DNA from: JAZKFT01 sp039925965
GTDB taxonomy: Bacteria; Bacteroidota; Bacteroidia; Chitinophagales; Chitinophagaceae
Direction: 5' to 3'
DNA length: 64,000 bases
NCBI GenBank assembly: GCA_039925965.1
Contig: JBDSXW010000051.1
Location: 62,001 to 126,000 of the forward strand
The position numbers and the translations under genes are program-made. The notes beneath the pieces were generated by a model. That model was not told the DNA's origin. It saw only the letters and a list, made by a program, of their open reading frames with translations, and did not search any database. Below are positions 10,488-19,032 of this stretch, piece by piece; the stretch's first letter is position 1; every line of letters begins with the position of its first letter.

Positions 10488-12707
10488 TTATCTACTCATG
10501 CCCGATGGCCAGTCGCCTGCCTCGCTGCCAAACCTGGAGGGCTTGGATCCCATGGTAATTTCCATGTTTCCACCTTTTAGCATATCGACATGGCGGAAAA
10601 AACTCTCTGTATACGGTATGCTGTTCCAGGTTATTTTTTGGATATACCTGTTCCGGGAGCTATTCTCTTTTACTTCGATGTGAAATACTTTTTTATTGGG
10701 CAGGTAAATGGTCGCATCGTCCATTAGCGGGCTGCCAAAAACATACTCACCACTGGCCGGATTCATTGGGTACATGCCCAGAGCGCTCCATACATACCAG
10801 GCGCTCATCTGGCCACAATCTTCGTTGCCAGTCAAACCCGCCGGCGTAGTATTATACATCAGCGCCATGATTTCCCGCACCCTTTCGGCTGTTTTCCATT
10901 GCTGGCCCAGCGCCGCGTACATGTAGGCAATATGGTGACTCGGTTCGTTGCCGTGTGCATACTGGCCAATCATACCACTAATGTCGTTGCTGATATTGTC
11001 GCCATGCATCGCACTGGTGGTGGAGAACAGGGAATCCAGTTTGGTGATCAGCTTGTCGTTACCACCCAGCAATTTTGCATAACCGCGCACATCGTGTGGT
11101 ACAAAAAAAGTATGCTGCCAGGCCGTGCCCTCAATATACATGTTGTTATCTCCGTGATCGCTGTAATACGGATCAAACGGTTCCACCCATTGCCCGTTGC
11201 TGTTGCGGCCCCTGAAGAAGCCGGTTTTGCGGTCGAACAGGAATTGATAATTGGCTGCACGCTTCATAAACAGATCATAGTCGTCGTACTGTTTTAGCTT
11301 TCGTGCTACCTGCGCTATGCACCAGTCGTCGTAAGCGTATTCCAATGTAACAGTCACACTGTGACCATATTTATCCTGCGGCACATAACCAAATTGCCTG
11401 TAGGCATCTGTGCCACGGATATTTTGCATAGCACTGTTACGCATGGCCACGTAGGCCATCTCCCAATCAAAGCCACGAATATTTTTCATAATAGCATCCG
11501 CAATAATGGGCACGCTATGGTAGCCGGTCATGGTGTTGGTTTCGTTGAAGTCCAGATCCCATACCGGAAGGGCGCCGGACTGGTCGTAAAATGCCATAAA
11601 ACTGTTGATAATATTCGGTACCAGTTCGGTTTGTGTAACGGTGAGTAGCGGATTGGCGCCGCGGAAAGTATCCCAGAGGCTATGGACACTTAACACCAGG
11701 CCAGTCTTTGATTTTTCAACCTGTGACTTTGCATTTTTATATTCGCCGTTGGCATCACTAAAAATCACTGGTGCCAGGTAAGTGTGGTATAAGGCGGTGT
11801 AAAATGTTTGCATTGTCTGCCGGCTGCGACTATGGATCTGCACTTTACCCAGTTCCCTTTCCCAAATTATTTCTGCCTGCGTTTTTACCAGGTCAAAGTT
11901 CCAGCCGGAAATTTCGTTCAACGCTTGCCTGGCGCCATCTACGCTTGCAAAGCTGATACCCACTTTCATGGTCACTCTTTCGTTGGCCTTTGTGGGGAAA
12001 CCCAGGCATGCTATGACTTTCTTGCCCTGAGCATCGCCGCCAGGCATCATCTTGCCATCCGCAAAAAGGGTCAACTTCTGAATGGCTTTACTGAGCTTAA
12101 CGGCGAAGTACACCCATTGTTCTTTCGCCCAGCCAGTACTTTTTCTCCAGCCCGTAAAAGTACTGTCGTCTATTTGTGTAAAATGACAATCGGTAGGACT
12201 GTCCCAGTTAATGGCGAACCCAAGGTCGAACCGGATCATAGCATCATTGGAAGCGGGAAAAGTGTATTTATGCATGCCACAACGCGGTGAAGCCGTGAGC
12301 TCGGCCCAAATATCAGGATCCTGTAAATGCACAGCGTAATAACCGGGTGTGGCCGTTTCCTGGGAATGGATATAGTGGCTGATGATAGGTAGCGTATCCG
12401 GGGCATGGCCAACAGAAGGCATCACCGAAATATCGCAATGATCGCCGATGCCTGTACCGGTTAAATGGGTATGGCTAAAGCCCTGTATCACAGAATCTGA
12501 GTAATGATAACCACTGCACCAGTCCCACCCCTGTGTGCCATTGTCGGGACTCAACTGCACCATACCAAAAGGCAATGTGGCACCGGGATAAGTGTGGCCA
12601 TGGCCGCCGGTTCCAATGAAGGGGTTCACAAAATTGATAAGTTTGTTTTGTGCTAATGAGGAGTCGTGAATAGCTAATAGCGATAAAATGACCAACAGTT
12701 TTTTCAT
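10488..12707 (-). CDS. GH92 family alpha-mannosidase, exported
   Basis: 739 residues with a Sec signal peptide (MKKLLVILSLLAIHDSSLAQ). The N-terminal NPFIGTGGHGHTYPGATLPFG and the C-terminal HGNEPSHHIAYMYAALGQ and GNEDCGQMSAWYVWSALGMYP are hallmark GH92 segments. The latter two hold the conserved acidic residues of the (alpha/alpha)6 catalytic domain. GH92 enzymes are calcium-dependent exo-alpha-mannosidases, mostly alpha-1,2, that trim mannan or N-glycans in the periplasm or outside the cell. The length is normal and the gene appears intact. No SusC/SusD pair or other glycosidase is adjacent, so it is not part of a visible polysaccharide utilisation locus. Confidence 0.92.
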   Translation of the reverse strand: MKKLLVILSLLAIHDSSLAQNKLINFVNPFIGTGGHGHTYPGATLPFGMVQLSPDNGTQGWDWCSGYHYSDSVIQGFSHTHLTGTGIGDHCDISVMPSVGHAPDTLPIISHYIHSQETATPGYYAVHLQDPDIWAELTASPRCGMHKYTFPASNDAMIRFDLGFAINWDSPTDCHFTQIDDSTFTGWRKSTGWAKEQWVYFAVKLSKAIQKLTLFADGKMMPGGDAQGKKVIACLGFPTKANERVTMKVGISFASVDGARQALNEISGWNFDLVKTQAEIIWERELGKVQIHSRSRQTMQTFYTALYHTYLAPVIFSDANGEYKNAKSQVEKSKTGLVLSVHSLWDTFRGANPLLTVTQTELVPNIINSFMAFYDQSGALPVWDLDFNETNTMTGYHSVPIIADAIMKNIRGFDWEMAYVAMRNSAMQNIRGTDAYRQFGYVPQDKYGHSVTVTLEYAYDDWCIAQVARKLKQYDDYDLFMKRAANYQFLFDRKTGFFRGRNSNGQWVEPFDPYYSDHGDNNMYIEGTAWQHTFFVPHDVRGYAKLLGGNDKLITKLDSLFSTTSAMHGDNISNDISGMIGQYAHGNEPSHHIAYMYAALGQQWKTAERVREIMALMYNTTPAGLTGNEDCGQMSAWYVWSALGMYPMNPASGEYVFGSPLMDDATIYLPNKKVFHIEVKENSSRNRYIQKITWNSIPYTESFFRHVDMLKGGNMEITMGSKPSRFGSEAGDWPSGMSR

Positions 12708-13418
12708 TACCTGACGGATGGGTTTAGGTGCAAATTAATGGTTAGGGTACAAATGGCAAGGAAGGGGGCGGATAGTAGTTTGCCGGGGAGTAATCCATAT
12801 GGCTGTATCCATAGAAAACTCTTGGAGAATATTTGCTGGTTAAAACGCTGGATAACTCAAGTGCCACCACATCTAGCTTATACTTTTAGCCACATTGCGG
12901 AACTACTTGTAGGGGTTGATTGTATGAGCTACTGGTTACCCAGATGGAATGACTGCTTACCATTTACAGGCCGGAATTGCTGCCGGTGAATCCAATAACC
13001 GGCGACAAACTACAAAGTAACACATAGCAGGCAATCTTTCCGGAGCAATTATTCGCTCTCGTTGAATTGGTAGGGACCAGTCTCTTTCCTTCATCGAAAC
13101 AATGTCCGGCAGCGCTTTTGTAACATCTAAACGCAAGTAACCGTTCGGCTTAAAACACAACCCAATACCTGAATAATTACTAATACCTTAAAATCCGCTA
13201 GCAGATGTACTTCCTCAGAGATGATAAAGCGGGTGCAACTTAATCCACATTTTTCCACATTGATATATCAGAAACGAGCACGACTTTCATTTCTCCACCA
13301 ATAAAAAAACGATTTCGGTGGAGGGTAACAAGAATGGTTTAGATGGTGGAAGCCTCGTCCCCTTAATTCAACAAAACCATATAAATCGTATGAAAGCTGA
13401 CAGTTTGTAATGGGCTTT
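12708..13418. other. Gene-free region of about 710 bases
   Basis: Contains the upstream region of the GH92 gene and the downstream region of the flavin-reductase-like gene. The small frames on both strands have no recognisable features. A 7-base inverted repeat (CTCCACC at 13293-13299 with GGTGGAG at 13317-13323) may be a weak terminator for the minus-strand gene to its right. Nothing else seen. Confidence 0.4.
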
Positions 13419-14054
13419 CTAGTCCATTTTTTGTGGCTGGACACCCGGCTTCGCATACGAATACCGTTTTATCAATTCGGTTGTATAGTATCCATCAACG
13501 CCATTGCTGCAAATCGAAGCAGCTTTATCCAGTTGCAGAAAACCATCTTCGGAAATAACGTCATTGTCAATTTCTATCGAAATAATTTTCCCAATTACCA
13601 GAAAGGTATCGTTTAGTTCAATAGGAATAATTTGCTGCAGCGATAATGCATATTTGACGCAACTTTCCTTTACAAAAGGGGCTTTGATATTTTCTTGAAA
13701 TTCAGGCGTAAGCCCTACTTCTCCAAACTCACTTATACCGGCTTCATACTTTGCACTTGTTTGATGCGCCTGCTGTACAAAAGAGGAATGAATATGATTG
13801 ATGGTGTAAACGCCGGTTGCTTTGATATTAGCCAGCGTATGTGGCGCTGCTTTTGCGGGCCTGTTGATATACCCAACCAGGGGCGGATTGGAACCGATGT
13901 GGACAATACTGCTGAAAACTCCAAGATTGGTTTGCCCGCTCTCATTAATAGTGCCGATCAGGTTTACAGATTTGAAGCCGGTGAGGCTATTAATAAAGTT
14001 CGCCCGGTAAAAACGTTCCCAGGATTCTATGTCAGGAGTAGTGTAAGATGCCAT
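13419..14054 (-). CDS. Flavin reductase-like (FMN-binding split-barrel) protein
   Basis: 211 residues, ATG at 14054. The pattern of an N-terminal SLTGFKSVNLIGTIN, then NLGVFSSIVHIGSNPPLVGYINRP and HTLANIKATGVYTIN, is that of the flavin reductase-like/FMN-binding domain. This family binds FMN or FAD and often reduces free flavin with NAD(P)H. Conserved Ser/Asn/Arg positions of the flavin pocket appear present. It is divergent from the photolyase-like gene across an 88-base promoter region, so a link to flavin supply or reduction for that flavoprotein is plausible, but inferred. Confidence 0.8.
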   Translation of the reverse strand: MASYTTPDIESWERFYRANFINSLTGFKSVNLIGTINESGQTNLGVFSSIVHIGSNPPLVGYINRPAKAAPHTLANIKATGVYTINHIHSSFVQQAHQTSAKYEAGISEFGEVGLTPEFQENIKAPFVKESCVKYALSLQQIIPIELNDTFLVIGKIISIEIDNDVISEDGFLQLDKAASICSNGVDGYYTTELIKRYSYAKPGVQPQKMD

Positions 14055-14142
14055 GCAGGTAAATTAATTATCTCTCCAAACATTCTTGCCAACAAATTGT
14101 TTTTCAGACAGACTACAGCTACAAATTGTTTAGACCTGCAAT
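14055..14142. promoter_or_regulatory. Divergent promoter region with an 11-base direct repeat
   Basis: The 88 bases between the divergent flavin-reductase-like and photolyase-like genes contain ACAAATTGTTT twice, at 14092-14102 and 14121-14131. The copies are 29 bases apart, close to three helical turns. This spacing suits a pair of regulator-binding sites. No regulator gene is nearby. Confidence 0.4.
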
Positions 14143-15618
14143 ATGAATGAAGCGGTTTTGGTTTTTCCTCATCAATTGTTCAAGCAACATCCTGCCATGC
14201 AAAAAAGCGGGCAGGTATACCTGGTGGAAGAATGGTTGTTCTTTCGGCAATATAATTTTCATAAACAGAAAATACTACTGCATCGGGCAAGTATGAAGTT
14301 TTATGAAGCCCACCTCAGGGAACAAAATCAGAATGTTCATTATATTGAAACAACTGATGAACGAAATGATGTAACCAAATTGATTAGCTTTTTATCGCAA
14401 CAAAAAATTACCCATATCCATATTGCAGATGTAGTGGATTGTTGGTTAAGCAGGCGCATCCGCTCGGCTTGTAATAAACACTCAATTGCATTAAACATTT
14501 ACCCTTCGCCATCATTCCTTAACACAATGGATGAAGTGTCTGATTATTTCAATCATAAGAAGACTTATTTTCAAACAGATTTTTATGTACAGCAGCGAAA
14601 GCAGCATAAAATTTTACTTGAAGCCAACGGTAAACCAACGGGTGGCAAATGGACATTTGATGCAGATAACAGGATGAAATTTCCCAGGAACGAAATTGCG
14701 CCTAAAATACAATTTCCGGAAGCAAGCAGTTACATTACCTCTGCAGCAGAATATGTGCAAGAACATTTTCCGCAAAATTATGGCAGCGCAGATGGCCCTC
14801 ATCTCTTTGTGGCCACTTTTGAAGAGGCAGAAAACTGGTTGGGTGATTTTTTGAAAACCAGGTTTGAAAAATTTGGGATATATGAAGATGCGATTGTTGC
14901 TGATGAAAGCATTTTACACCACTCGGTACTTACCCCCATATTGAACACTGGTTTACTTACCCCTCAGCAAATTATCAATGCGGTACTAAATCATAGTAAA
15001 AATTATGACATTCCAATAAATTCCCTGGAAGGATTTATCCGTCAAATTATTGGCTGGCGGGAATTCATTCATATTGTATATGAACGGGAAGGAAATAAGC
15101 AACGTACGACTAACTATTGGAAATTTAATCGAAAAATCCCACAATCTTTTTGGTCAGGAACCACCGGAATAGCACCTATCGATATAACCATCAAAAAAGT
15201 GTTACAAACTGGTTACTGCCATCATATTGAAAGGTTGATGGTGTTGGGAAATTTCATGCTACTCTGTGAGTTTGACCCTAATGAAGTATGTCAATGGTTT
15301 ACAGAATTATTCATTGATGCATACGATTGGGTAATGGTGCCCAATGTGTATGGTATGACACAGTTTGCTGATGGTGGATTGATGACGACTAAGCCTTATA
15401 TCAGTGGCAGCAACTACTTAATGAAAATGAGTAACTATGAGAAAGGAGCATGGCAGCAGGTATGGGATGGTTTGTTTTGGCGTTTTATGGGTGTACACAG
15501 AGATTTCTTTTTACAGAATCCACGACTCGGTATGCTGGTAGGCACATTTGATAAAATGAACACAGAAAAAAAGGAAACACACTTAACAAATGCAGAAAGA
15601 TTTCTAAACAGCTTATAA
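14143..15618 (+). CDS. Photolyase/cryptochrome-family protein (FeS-BCP type) lacking the FeS cysteine loop
   Basis: 491 residues, ATG at 14143. The N-terminal alpha/beta domain (VLVFPHQLF...) and C-terminal FAD domain (ERLMVLGNFMLLCEFDP, DAYDWVMVPNVYGMTQFADGGLMTTKPYISGSNY) match the PhrB-like bacterial (6-4) photolyase/cryptochrome group, formerly called deoxyribodipyrimidine photolyase-related proteins. In that group a KMSDYCxxC...CPFN segment after the GxNYI motif supplies three cysteines of a [4Fe-4S] cluster. Here the matching segment, from residue ~428, reads KMSNYEKGAWQQVWDGLFWRFM and has no cysteine. The FAD-binding core looks intact. It may therefore be a flavoprotein without a cluster, acting in repair or as a light sensor. 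Confidence 0.85.
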   Translation: MNEAVLVFPHQLFKQHPAMQKSGQVYLVEEWLFFRQYNFHKQKILLHRASMKFYEAHLREQNQNVHYIETTDERNDVTKLISFLSQQKITHIHIADVVDCWLSRRIRSACNKHSIALNIYPSPSFLNTMDEVSDYFNHKKTYFQTDFYVQQRKQHKILLEANGKPTGGKWTFDADNRMKFPRNEIAPKIQFPEASSYITSAAEYVQEHFPQNYGSADGPHLFVATFEEAENWLGDFLKTRFEKFGIYEDAIVADESILHHSVLTPILNTGLLTPQQIINAVLNHSKNYDIPINSLEGFIRQIIGWREFIHIVYEREGNKQRTTNYWKFNRKIPQSFWSGTTGIAPIDITIKKVLQTGYCHHIERLMVLGNFMLLCEFDPNEVCQWFTELFIDAYDWVMVPNVYGMTQFADGGLMTTKPYISGSNYLMKMSNYEKGAWQQVWDGLFWRFMGVHRDFFLQNPRLGMLVGTFDKMNTEKKETHLTNAERFLNSL

Positions 15619-15813
15619 TCGGAACAAACCCTGTAATAATAATAAAGGAAACGGGTTCAATCTGATTTCATTTAGGGAGAAAAATCTGATTCGCATGTCA
15701 TGAAATAATTAAAAAGAGAAATACCGCAGTGTTGATGCACTATAAGTAAAACAGAAAAGATGATGATAATTGTAGGTGATTAAAGTGCGTTAAATATTGA
15801 CCGGATTATAGAA

Positions 15814-16047
15814 ATGGCCTGGGAAGACCGGACAACTTTCGAAGCAATAGAAACACAGTTTGGACCAAAACAACAAGATGTAATCAAGCTGATGAGGAAG
15901 GAGTTGAAACATGCTGGTTTTAAACTATGGCGGAAACGTACCAAAGGGCGTACAAATAAACATGAAGCTGTAAGAAGTAACGAAGTAGACAGGTTCAAAT
16001 GCAGCAGGCAAAAAACAATTAGCCACAATAAAATCAGCAAGCGTTAA
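15814..16047 (+). CDS. DUF2805 (TIGR03643) family small basic protein
   Basis: 77 residues from the ATG at 15814. MAWEDRTTFEAIETQFG...VIKLMRKELKHAGFKLWRKRTKGRTNKH and the basic tail SRQKTISHNKISKR match the TIGR03643/DUF2805 family, a helix-turn-helix-like small protein of unknown function often found near photolyase-like genes. The in-frame codons just before the ATG read LNIDRIIE, which resembles the residues preceding MAWEDRT in family members. However, no ATG, GTG or TTG start lies between them and the upstream stop at 15781. The N-terminus may thus be truncated, or an unusual start may be used. Confidence 0.75.
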   Translation: MAWEDRTTFEAIETQFGPKQQDVIKLMRKELKHAGFKLWRKRTKGRTNKHEAVRSNEVDRFKCSRQKTISHNKISKR

Positions 16048-16414
16048 TATGCATATGAATTTATTCTCTGACAAATCCAGATACGCCTCCCACCAAAGTT
16101 GTTTGACATTTTTTTCATTTATTATCCATCGTGTTTAACACAAGTTTTTGATCTGTACATGCAGACGTAAAATGAATTTAGGCTCTTGTTATTTCTTGTC
16201 TAATTACATATGCTAGTTTTTGCCTTTGAAGTTCGACAAACTCTTGTCTTAGCCCTTAGCCTACCTCCAATTCAAATACATTTTCAACAAATATTTCCGA
16301 GAATTTAAACTTTTACAAAAAACAAACTGTTTATTTTACTCGACATATAAGCTAAACCGAATATTATTTACTATATGCCATTATTGATTGCCGTTGTCAT
16401 TAAAAAACAAACAT
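16048..16414. other. Rhodopsin upstream region
   Basis: About 370 AT-rich bases before the rhodopsin ATG. It must contain the rhodopsin promoter, but no clean TAnnTTTG box with an upstream TTG was found. No ORF or RNA gene seen. Confidence 0.4.
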
Positions 16415-17158
16415 ATGCACCAAACATTTCTAAACATTCTACCGATTGCAAACAACAATTATGTGGCCTTCACATTTTTTGTGGGAACCATGGCCATGAT
16501 GGCCGCCTGTGTTTTCTTTTTCTTTGAGTTGAACAATGTGCCACAGAAATGGCGCACATCTGTTCTTGTCTCGGGCCTTATCACTTTTATTGCCGCAGTA
16601 CACTATTACTACATGAGGGGCTATAATTTGGATACGGGCGAATCTCCGGTATTTTTCCGCTACGTTGACTGGATCTTAACGGTTCCACTCATGTGTGTTG
16701 AATTCTATTTAATCACCAAAAAAGCTGGTGCAAAAGCGGGATTGCTTTGGAAACTCATTTTTGCATCTGTGGTAATGCTGGTAACCGGCTACATTGGCGA
16801 AGCCATTTACGGCAAAGAAACTCAGAGCTGGATTTGGGGATTGATCAGCGGTTTGGCTTATTTCTACATTGTGTACCTCGTTTGGTTTGGTGAGGTGGCA
16901 AAACTTGCCGGTAATGCAGGGCCAGCAGTGGCCAAAGCTGTAAAAACATTGGGATGGTTTGTACTGGTAGGCTGGGCCATTTATCCAATTGGGTATATAG
17001 CAGGTACTGCCGGGGGTCTATTTGGTATCCAGGTGTTTAAAGGCCTCTCGATGGATATTGTTTACAATATTGGTGATGCCATCAATAAGATCGGTTTCGG
17101 GCTGGTGATTTATGCATTAGCACAGTCTGATAAAACAACATCTGCATCTTATGTTTAA
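16415..17158 (+). CDS. Proton-pumping rhodopsin (proteorhodopsin-like)
   Basis: 247 residues from the ATG at 16415. A TTG nine codons upstream is in frame but adds only polar residues. Seven membrane helices are visible. Helix C reads RYVDWILTVPLMCVEF: Asp85, Thr89 and Glu96 form the DTE motif of outward proton pumps (proteorhodopsin D97/T101/E108). His63 in helix B corresponds to the counter-ion partner H75. Lys225 in DAINKIGFG is the retinal Schiff-base lysine. Met93 occupies the spectral-tuning site (105 in proteorhodopsin), which predicts green absorption. The role is light-driven proton export at the inner membrane. The next gene makes the chromophore. Confidence 0.95.
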   Translation: MHQTFLNILPIANNNYVAFTFFVGTMAMMAACVFFFFELNNVPQKWRTSVLVSGLITFIAAVHYYYMRGYNLDTGESPVFFRYVDWILTVPLMCVEFYLITKKAGAKAGLLWKLIFASVVMLVTGYIGEAIYGKETQSWIWGLISGLAYFYIVYLVWFGEVAKLAGNAGPAVAKAVKTLGWFVLVGWAIYPIGYIAGTAGGLFGIQVFKGLSMDIVYNIGDAINKIGFGLVIYALAQSDKTTSASYV

Positions 17159-17166
17159 CTAATATT

Positions 17167-17199
17167 AAGAAGTGCAGTACAAATTGTATTGCACTTCTT
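17167..17199 (+). terminator. Hairpin between rhodopsin and blh
   Basis: AAGAAGTGCAGTACAA (17167-17182) and TTGTATTGCACTTCTT (17184-17199) are inverted with one mismatch, so about 13 pairs plus a small loop can form. It is followed by GTTTGATTT. It starts eight bases after the rhodopsin stop and ends 31 bases before the blh ATG. It is likely a partial terminator or 3'-end stabiliser that makes rhodopsin mRNA more abundant than blh mRNA. Confidence 0.75.
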
Positions 17200-17230
17200 G
17201 TTTGATTTAAATTCATTTATAAAGCATTGT

Positions 17231-18169
17231 ATGCTAAGAATTATGTTGTTATTATCAGGTTGTGTATTGTTGTTATTTCAACAATACATTTCGCCTGTAA
17301 GTAGCAGCACACAATTCGTTATTTTTTTAATCGGAATATTATTATTAGGTGTACCGCATGGCGCGGCGGATTTGCTGGTAGCCAATCAAAATGCAAACGG
17401 TCAAAAAAAAATATTCTCTAAATGTAGATTTTTAGCAATCTATATTTCCCGGCTTTTTGCCTTTGCGGGAATTTTATGGTTCTTCCCGTTGGCGGGTAAC
17501 CTTTTATTTATCTTATTTGCGGCCTACCATTTTGGAGAAACAGATTTACACCAGTTTAAGACCAGCACGTTGTTAGGCAAAGCCTTCGTTATCTCTTATG
17601 GATTACTGATTCTTTCTGTTATTCTACTGCATCATTTCGAAGAAGTAAGACCCTTGCTTCAATTGTTCAGCGCAGGTAAGCAAAATGCAGTATTTATCAA
17701 CTGGCTGGATGTAAACCGCTACAATGTCATCTCAGTTTCAGGAATCGTGTTCTTTACAGCCACATTTGTCTATTTTTTGAGAAACAGCAATAATGGCAGA
17801 AATGATAAAGGGCAATTCTTAATACGGTTTGGAGTTATTCTGCTAATTCTGTTCAACCTACCCATGCTTCTTGGGTTTACTTTCTACTTTGTTGTATGGC
17901 ACTCAGTTTTATCACTTAATAATATTGTTACCTATTTAAGAACGAATAATTCTCCTACTCAAATTAGCATAAGTCGAAATATTATATTGTACAGTGTTAT
18001 TGCCCTTGGGGGAATTGGTTTATTTGGATTTGCTGGTTTTATGTTTATCAGCAGCAATGCAATGGAAGGCTACCTGTTCCTGGGTTTAGCTGTTCTTACC
18101 GCGCCGCATATGCAAATTATGCATGACATGTACAAAAACCTACGACAAATACAACATGTTCAACATTAA
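17231..18169 (+). CDS. blh: Brp/Blh family beta-carotene 15,15'-dioxygenase
   Basis: 312 residues from the ATG at 17231. A TTG 14 codons upstream lies inside the preceding hairpin and is unlikely. Polytopic membrane protein with the family's histidine motifs: GVPHGAADLL (His43), YHFGETDLH (His100), VWHSVLSLNN (His224) and APHMQIMHDMY (His293, His298). These are the expected iron ligands. The enzyme splits beta-carotene into two retinal molecules, the chromophore of the upstream rhodopsin. Codon and base composition resemble the rhodopsin gene. No crt carotenoid genes are in the window. Confidence 0.9.
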   Translation: MLRIMLLLSGCVLLLFQQYISPVSSSTQFVIFLIGILLLGVPHGAADLLVANQNANGQKKIFSKCRFLAIYISRLFAFAGILWFFPLAGNLLFILFAAYHFGETDLHQFKTSTLLGKAFVISYGLLILSVILLHHFEEVRPLLQLFSAGKQNAVFINWLDVNRYNVISVSGIVFFTATFVYFLRNSNNGRNDKGQFLIRFGVILLILFNLPMLLGFTFYFVVWHSVLSLNNIVTYLRTNNSPTQISISRNIILYSVIALGGIGLFGFAGFMFISSNAMEGYLFLGLAVLTAPHMQIMHDMYKNLRQIQHVQH

Positions 18170-18312
18170 GAATCCTTTCAAAATTAATTCAGCATACACT
18201 TTTTATATATGCTGAACATATTATGCTATGTGATGTTATCTATTTACAAGTAACGTCCTATAGTACTTTTTAAAACAGTATTTTTTTACATTTCAACAAA
18301 TAAAAAACAATT

Positions 18313-18828
18313 ATGAAATCAATTAAAAACGTTGCGCTTTTTATTGCAGCGGCAGTATTATCCGTTAACGCAATGGCACAAACAAAAAAAGACATTGTGG
18401 ATGTAGCTACAAGTTCCGAAGCACATACTACCCTGGTGGCTGCAGTTAAAGCTGCAGACCTTGTAGCTACTTTAAAAAGCAAAGGTCCGTTCACCGTATT
18501 TGCGCCTACCAATGATGCGTTTGCAAAACTTCCTGCGGGCACTGTTGATAACTTATTGAAGGCAGAGAATAAAGAAACGCTTGCTAAAATCCTGACTTAT
18601 CATGTAGTGGCCGGGAACCTGAATGCAAAAGCGGTTTTAGCAGCTATTAAAAAGGGCGGAGGTAAGGTGGTCTTAACAACGGTGTCAGGAGGAAAATTGA
18701 CTGCGGCCTTTGTTAAAGGAAAAGTTGTGTTGACCGATGAAAAGGGCGGAAAAGCGACCGTAACAGTAACTGACCTTGCAGCAACTAACGGCGTTATTCA
18801 TGTAATTGATGCAGTATTAATGCCTTAA
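18313..18828 (+). CDS. Exported fasciclin (FAS1) domain protein
   Basis: 171 residues. Signal peptide MKSIKNVALFIAAAVLSVNAMAQ followed by one FAS1 domain: HTTLVAAVKAADLVATLKSKGPFTVFAPTNDAFAKLP (the H1 region), LAKILTYHVVAGN, and GVIHVIDAVLMP (the H2 region). FAS1 domains mediate adhesion or scaffolding outside the cytoplasm. The length is typical of single-domain bacterial members. It follows blh on the same strand but 143 bases away and with its own terminator, so it may be separately transcribed. Confidence 0.92.
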   Translation: MKSIKNVALFIAAAVLSVNAMAQTKKDIVDVATSSEAHTTLVAAVKAADLVATLKSKGPFTVFAPTNDAFAKLPAGTVDNLLKAENKETLAKILTYHVVAGNLNAKAVLAAIKKGGGKVVLTTVSGGKLTAAFVKGKVVLTDEKGGKATVTVTDLAATNGVIHVIDAVLMP

Positions 18829-18894
18829 TAAGTATAATTACACCAGGGTATAGTTTAGGAAAGAGATTATAAACAAAGTCACTCAGATTCTATC

Positions 18895-18937
18895 TAAAAA
18901 AACGAACACAACATTTAATGCTGTGTTCGTTTTTTTC
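18895..18937 (+). terminator. Rho-independent terminator of the fasciclin gene
   Basis: ACGAACACA and TGTGTTCGT form a perfect stem flanked by A7 and T7. It can serve both strands, including the converging gene to the right. Confidence 0.9.
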
Positions 18938-19032
18938 GAAAATCCTTCCAATAATGTATCTCAATACTAATTTTAATATCTTAACCCGTCATTAAAGTAT
19001 TTCCATTTGTCGCATAAATACTTCAAATCATT

